DNA of 64,000 bases from Deltaproteobacteria bacterium (GTDB lineage: Bacteria; Myxococcota_A; UBA9042): NCBI GenBank assembly GCA_020632665.1, contig JACKFC010000005.1:139658-203657 (forward strand). The letters are read 5' to 3'. Position numbers and translations under genes: made by a program. Of this stretch, positions 59,962-64,000 are shown piece by piece. The notes beneath the pieces were generated by a model, which saw nothing but the letters and a program-made list of their open reading frames with translations, was not told the origin of the DNA and did not search any database. The first letter of the stretch is position 1. Every line of letters starts with the position of its first letter.

Positions 59962-61539
59962 ATGCCAGAACCCACCACCGATGCGAAGCACTCCCCCGCC
60001 CGAGACCTCGGGATCGTTCCGGAAGCGTTGCCCTTGTTGCGTCGCTTCCACGTTCGATTGACCGCGCTCTACGCGATCGCAGTCTTCGGCGTGTTGGTCC
60101 CGATGGGCGCGATCTTCTACTCGCTCGGCGTCAACCAGGAGATCGAGGCGCTGCAGCAGCGCCTGCTGACGACAGCGTCGGTGCTCTCCACCGCCATCGA
60201 TCCGGCCGACGTCCTCGCCCTCGCGAGCCGCGACGACCGCGGCTCCCCGGCCTATCGCCGGATCGAGCGCCTGCTGGCGCGGGTCGCTGCCGTCGACCCG
60301 GAGATGCACAATATCTACGTCATGCGAACCACCGAGACGCCCGGCAGGCTCGTCTTCGCCATCGACTACGACCGTGACCGGCCCGACGATTCCGCAACGA
60401 TCGGTGAGCCCTACGACGCATCTGCGGTGCCGGTGATGATGCGCGGCCTGAAAGCGCCATCGGTCGAGGACGAGGTCACGGTGGATGCCTGGGGGCCGTC
60501 CCTGGCGGGCTGCGTGCCGCTGCGAGACGACAACGGCAAGACCATCGGCCTGGTGGGCATCGACGTCTTGGGCAGGCGCGTCGACGCAGCGCGGGCGCGT
60601 GTGCTGCAGGTCGCGGTCGGGGTCAGTTTGCTCGCGTTGCTCCTGCTCAGCCTCGCGGCGATGGCCGTGGGTCGCAACGTGCGGGAGCCGCTGGAGCGGA
60701 TGATCCGCGCCACCGGACGCATCGCCGGCGGCGACCTCGACGCCCGTTTGGGCCTGGAGCGCGCCGATGAATTCGGCGTCGTCGGTCGACACTTCGACAC
60801 GATGGCGAGTGGCTTGGAGGAGCGCGAGTACATCCGTGACACCTTTGGTCGCTACGTCAGCGAAGAGGTCGCACGCTCGCTGCTCGCCGATAAGAAGCAG
60901 ACCCGGCTTGGCGGAGAAGTGCGTGACGTCACTGTGCTCTTCTCGGATCTGCGTGGCTATTCCACGATCTCGGAGCAGCTCGCGCCAGCCGAGGTCGTCG
61001 ATTTGCTCAACCGCTACCTCGGCGCGATGAACGAGGTGATCGACGCGCACGACGGCGTCGTCATCGAGTTCTTGGGTGACGCGATCCTCGCGGTCTTTGG
61101 CGCGCCCAGTGATTTGCCGGACCATCCGGAGCGCGCGGTGCGATGTGCGGACGCGATGGCGAGGCGGCTCTCCGAGCTCAACCACGAGTGGGACGCGGAG
61201 GGCCTCTCGCTTCGTTGGCAGCAGGTCGGCCTTGAGCGGCTGTCGCAGCGGATCGGGATCCACAGCGGCGAGGTCGTGGCTGGCAACCTCGGCAGCCGCA
61301 AGCGCGCGAAATACGCCATTATCGGCGATACCGTGAACGTCGCAGCGCGGCTCGAGCAGCTCAACAAGGAGCTTGGCGACGATCCCAACGGCACCAGCGC
61401 GTTGCTCTTCTCTGACGCGACGCAGCAACGCCTCGGCGCCGAGCTCGCCGCGCGCGCCCGCCGTCGCGGCGAATTCGTGGTCAAGGGCCGCGCTGCCGCG
61501 GTTGGCGCTTGGACGCTCGCGCCCGCGCCTGCCGGCTAA
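59962..61539 (+). CDS. class III adenylate/guanylate cyclase with periplasmic sensor and HAMP
   Basis: A 525-residue inner-membrane cyclase. TM1 is near residues 35-55, a periplasmic sensor of about 160 residues follows (PEMHNIYVMRTTE; LRDDNGKTIGLVGIDVLG, like a CACHE fold), and TM2 is at about 214-237. HAMP comes next (RMIRATGRIAGGDLDARLG). The catalytic domain has metal Asp329 in VTVLFSDLRGYSTIS and Asp373 in EFLGDAILAVFGAP, and KYAIIGDTVNVAARLEQLN. The Lys and Asp positions fit ATP better than GTP. The second-messenger target is not in the window. ATG 59962 is the first with correct context. It overlaps the convergent lipoprotein gene by 4 bp. Confidence 0.9.
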   Translation: MPEPTTDAKHSPARDLGIVPEALPLLRRFHVRLTALYAIAVFGVLVPMGAIFYSLGVNQEIEALQQRLLTTASVLSTAIDPADVLALASRDDRGSPAYRRIERLLARVAAVDPEMHNIYVMRTTETPGRLVFAIDYDRDRPDDSATIGEPYDASAVPVMMRGLKAPSVEDEVTVDAWGPSLAGCVPLRDDNGKTIGLVGIDVLGRRVDAARARVLQVAVGVSLLALLLLSLAAMAVGRNVREPLERMIRATGRIAGGDLDARLGLERADEFGVVGRHFDTMASGLEEREYIRDTFGRYVSEEVARSLLADKKQTRLGGEVRDVTVLFSDLRGYSTISEQLAPAEVVDLLNRYLGAMNEVIDAHDGVVIEFLGDAILAVFGAPSDLPDHPERAVRCADAMARRLSELNHEWDAEGLSLRWQQVGLERLSQRIGIHSGEVVAGNLGSRKRAKYAIIGDTVNVAARLEQLNKELGDDPNGTSALLFSDATQQRLGAELAARARRRGEFVVKGRAAAVGAWTLAPAPAG

Positions 61540-62885
61540 TTCCCGATCGGCGCGGTCGGGATGATGAACATCGCCGACTTCTTCTTCCCCGGGCTCTGGC
61601 TGTCCTCGACCTCGGCCGCGAAGAAGAAGCCTTCGAGCGTGATCTGGGTCAACGGCACCTGCACCTTCACCGCAAGCTTCGGTTCGGTGACCGAGCCGCT
61701 GATCTTGCCGTCTTTGCCGAGCGAGAGGCCTTTGGGCAAACCCGCGTTGGGGATGAACGACTTGACCGCGCCCGGTAGCGGAACCTCGGACCACGCATAG
61801 GGCTTCTTGCCGCCCGTGGCCTCGAGCGCCGTGCTGTAGGGCACCGGGACGCCGCTGACCACGACGATCAGCGGCAAGACGATGATCTTGGTGATGAAGA
61901 GGTTGACCTCCTGCTTGCCGACGATGGCCAGCGGCGCGAGGCCGACCGGCAACTCGAAGCTGCGCACCGTTGTGGCCGGCGGGTTGCCGTTGTCGAGAGC
62001 CTTGAGGTCGAACGAGAACGTGCCGTCTTCGGTCGGCGTACCGCTGATGCTGCCGTCGGCGCCGAGGTTCAGACCCTTCGGCAGGCCACCCGCGGTGAGC
62101 CCGAAGAAATAGGGCTTCTCGCCGCCCGACGCTTCGACCAGCACGTTGTAGGGCTTGCCCTCGGTCGCCTTCGGCAGCGGGCTGGTGGTCGTGATGATCA
62201 GCCCACCGGCCTTGACCTCGATGACCAAGATGCCGACCGCGGTCGCGCCGGCGGTGTCTTCGACCTTGACCGCGAAGCTCTGCTTTCCGCCGGCGGTGGC
62301 CACGCCGCCGATCGCACCATCCGGGGCCAGGAGCAAGCCGTCCGGCAAAAGGCCCTGATCCAGGCTGAAGCTATAGGGCGGCTTGCCACCCGCAGCCTCG
62401 AGTTGCTGGGCGTAGGTGGTGCCGAGCAGGGCAGGCGGCAGCGATTGCGTGACCATGCTCAGCGGCTCGGCGATGCAGCTGCCGGCGTCGGTGCAGACCG
62501 CCCCCGGCTCGCAATCGGCGTCCTCGACGCAGGCAACACACATGCCGCCCTGGCAGCGCAGGCCGTCGCCACACGCTTCGAGTGCGAATCCCGTGCCGGC
62601 CTCGTTGCAGACGACCCGATCGTCGTCGATGCAGCCGGCGAGTCCAGGTGGGCACGACGTCACGCCGTTCTCGACCTCGGCGCTTGCGTCGCTGCTCTCG
62701 TTGAGCGCGAGGCCGTCCTGTGCGCCGGTCGCGTCGGCGGCGAGCGCATCATCGCCGGGACCTTCGGCTTGCTCGTCGCTGCAGCCGAGCATGCCGAGAA
62801 GCAGCAGCGCCGGCAGGAACGTTGCGCCGGCGCGGGTTCGGGTGGCCGGGGCAACGCGCGGCAGGGTCGGGTCGAGATGGTGCAT
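61536..62885 (-). CDS. lipoprotein with Cys-rich region and three putative-Ig (He_PIG) domains
   Basis: A 449-residue lipoprotein, lipobox MLGC. After an acidic linker a cysteine-rich block (CPPGLAGCIDDDRVVC, CQGGMCVACVEDADC) resembles the metazoan-like 'CVEDADC' repeats found in Myxococcota surface proteins. Three putative Ig domains of the He_PIG type follow, each with PPYSFSL- or KPYFFGL-like strands and GxISGTPTE turns (LPDGLLLAPDGAIGGVATAG; LPKGLNLGADGSISGTPTED; LPKGLSLGKDGKISGSV). Such modules are structural, probably adhesive or spacer. ATG 62885 has GAGG five bases upstream; an ATG at 62909 would add eight residues. Confidence 0.83.
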   Translation of the reverse strand: MHHLDPTLPRVAPATRTRAGATFLPALLLLGMLGCSDEQAEGPGDDALAADATGAQDGLALNESSDASAEVENGVTSCPPGLAGCIDDDRVVCNEAGTGFALEACGDGLRCQGGMCVACVEDADCEPGAVCTDAGSCIAEPLSMVTQSLPPALLGTTYAQQLEAAGGKPPYSFSLDQGLLPDGLLLAPDGAIGGVATAGGKQSFAVKVEDTAGATAVGILVIEVKAGGLIITTTSPLPKATEGKPYNVLVEASGGEKPYFFGLTAGGLPKGLNLGADGSISGTPTEDGTFSFDLKALDNGNPPATTVRSFELPVGLAPLAIVGKQEVNLFITKIIVLPLIVVVSGVPVPYSTALEATGGKKPYAWSEVPLPGAVKSFIPNAGLPKGLSLGKDGKISGSVTEPKLAVKVQVPLTQITLEGFFFAAEVEDSQSPGKKKSAMFIIPTAPIGN

Positions 62886-62964
62886 GGCAACCTCGTGGCA
62901 GCGCCCCATCGGGGGCAGGCGCCAGGGTATGGTCTCGCTCGGCGGCTCCGCAAGCGTGCTGCAC

Positions 62965-62985
62965 AGACCTTGAAATTTCGGGTCT
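62965..62985. promoter_or_regulatory. near-palindrome between divergent lipoprotein and secreted-protein genes
   Basis: AGACC and GGTCT arms enclose a GAAATTTC palindrome. This A/T-rich island in a GC-rich 229-bp divergent gap is followed by a T-run (63003-63008) and GATAGAT, so a promoter and operator for one or both genes is likely here. No exact sigma-70 match is claimed. Confidence 0.35.
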
Positions 62986-63114
62986 TGCGCCCCGAGCGAA
63001 GTTTTTTCTCACCGCGATAGATCCGAAGCCGGAGCCGGGCGTCCTTGCTCTCATCGGGGGAGAAACCCCGCCGCCCGGCCCCGGAGAGGCCGACCAAAGT
63101 CCAGGGAGGAAACC

Positions 63115-64000
63115 ATGTTCGACATCATCCGCAGCCTCCGCAGCACCCTCGCCGCGGCCCTCGTTCTCACCACCCTCAGCCCGGCGCTCGCCATCGCGTC
63201 CGAGCCGACCTTCCCCTCGAACGGCCCGAATCCGTTCACCGCCGCCGAGGGCTACGTCGACAGCAAGGGCGATATCGTCGTCCTCGACGACGGCGTCTTC
63301 GCCCAGGCCGAGACCGTCGCGGTCCAGCCGGTCTACCTCAGCCAGAACGGTGGTGATGCGGCGTGGTACGACCTCGCCATGGGCCTCGCCGGTGACAAGG
63401 GCGACGCCGCCGGCGCCGGCGCCATCGCGGCCTCGCGCTTCGACCTGAGCGCTCCCGCCGAGACCGGCTTCGGCTTCGCTGGCCACGCCACGGACGCCGA
63501 CCTCGCCGTTCTGCGCGTGGCCGTCGGCCTCGGCCACGTCATCGCCCTGCGCGGTGTCGGTGACGAAGCCGGCGCGAACAAGTTGGCCGCCGAGCTGCGC
63601 CAGCACGGCAGCGACCTCGACGTGCTGACGCCCGACGCCCGCGGCGCGGCCATCGCCATCCTGCAGGGCGGCGAGCGCGGCGGCCTACACGGCCTGCAGA
63701 TCGGTCGGGCGCTCGAGGCCGGTGTCCGCGGCATCGCGGTGAAGGAGCGCGCCCACGGCTACTTCGCCGCGGGAATCTGGGCCAGCTCGGCCATGCTGGT
63801 CGCGGCGCGCGGCGGCAATACGCACTTCGCCGCGATGGCCGAGCCGCTGGCGGTGATGCTCGACAAGGACGCCGTGATGAAGGGCCATGACCGCAAGATC
63901 GCCAGCGAGCTGCGGGCCATCGCGACCGAGCTCGGCCAGGCCAAGCCGGACGTGCAGAAGGTCCGCGGCCATGTCGCCAACGTCCTGAAGATCGCTCGCG
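63115..64000 (+). CDS. secreted protein of unknown function, 3' part beyond the window
   Basis: The frame runs from ATG 63115, behind AGGGAGG, to the window end without a stop (295 codons). A signal peptide ends near residue 28 (ALAIASEP). The mature part is an Ala/Gly/Asp-rich alpha/beta protein with alternating helices: YDLAMGLAGDKGDAAGAGAI, HATDADLAVLRVAVGLGHVI, RGAAIAILQGGERGGLHGL, FAAGIWASSAMLVAARGG. Third-position GC is very high and uniform, so it is a real gene. No family is recognised and its downstream context is missing. Confidence 0.68.
   Translation, partial: MFDIIRSLRSTLAAALVLTTLSPALAIASEPTFPSNGPNPFTAAEGYVDSKGDIVVLDDGVFAQAETVAVQPVYLSQNGGDAAWYDLAMGLAGDKGDAAGAGAIAASRFDLSAPAETGFGFAGHATDADLAVLRVAVGLGHVIALRGVGDEAGANKLAAELRQHGSDLDVLTPDARGAAIAILQGGERGGLHGLQIGRALEAGVRGIAVKERAHGYFAAGIWASSAMLVAARGGNTHFAAMAEPLAVMLDKDAVMKGHDRKIASELRAIATELGQAKPDVQKVRGHVANVLKIAR

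Overview
The window is strongly GC-rich and most likely comes from a Myxococcota-like (deltaproteobacterial) genome. This is inferred from gene content: a eukaryotic-type Ser/Thr kinase with a zinc ribbon, many large surface lipoproteins (IPT/TIG, putative-Ig, sulfatase-modifying-factor and DUF1566 folds), an OmpA protein with thrombospondin type 3 repeats, a mitochondrial-type citrate synthase and a class III adenylate cyclase. No rRNA, tRNA, CRISPR array, transposase or phage gene was seen. Genes are dense on both strands and many neighbours overlap by 4 bp (ATGA or GTGA), so translational coupling is the rule.

Layout. 0-6 kb: a truncated cytochrome c lipoprotein, a polyprenyl-phosphate glycosylphosphotransferase with a GT4 glycosyltransferase, a nucleotidyltransferase-like gene, and gamma-glutamyltransferase followed by a diverged copy of its own 3' end. 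6-15 kb: citrate synthase, a secreted propeller-like protein, a 1514-residue TIG lipoprotein and the TSP3-OmpA porin. 15-21 kb: beta-oxidation genes fadI-fadJ, a zinc-ribbon protein and a SLC13-type transporter. 21-31 kb: an SpoIVB-like S55 protease with a propeller partner, a glutamine amidotransferase, a Ser/Thr kinase, a fibrinogen-like secreted protein and a repeat-bearing SUMF lipoprotein. 31-38 kb: a five-gene operon (Ccr-like reductase, Mcd-like dehydrogenase, Ecm-like mutase, EcsC protein, uracil-DNA glycosylase). 38-48 kb: a four-repeat lipoprotein, a duplicated hairpin element, a pilin-like protein, a TPR lipoprotein, nrdAB, an NhaC-type antiporter and apaG. 48-52 kb: a fully overlapping envelope operon (sixA, DoxX, two DUF4349 proteins, a lipoprotein). 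52-64 kb: a GAF-AAA+-Fis regulator with a degenerate sigma-54 contact loop, a HAD phosphatase, methionine aminopeptidase, a eukaryotic-type bifunctional PFK-2/FBPase-2, an O-antigen-ligase-like protein, mtnB-mtnD, an adenylate cyclase, a putative-Ig lipoprotein and a truncated secreted protein.

How the parts connect. fadI-fadJ yields acetyl-CoA and passes through crotonyl-CoA. The ccr/mcd/ecm trio matches the core of the ethylmalonyl-CoA route, which starts from crotonyl-CoA. Both operons carry the same 15-bp palindrome (TGACRC-N3-GYGTCA) over a TTGAC -35 element, so one acyl-CoA-responsive regulator may control both; this is the main new proposal here. Other points worth a second look are the PFK-2/FBPase-2, the altered CO2-pocket residues of the Ccr-like protein, the sixA-DoxX-DUF4349 operon, the lost SNT motifs of the SLC13 transporter, the missing GAFTGA loop of the regulator, and the ggt 3' duplication whose differences are all synonymous.
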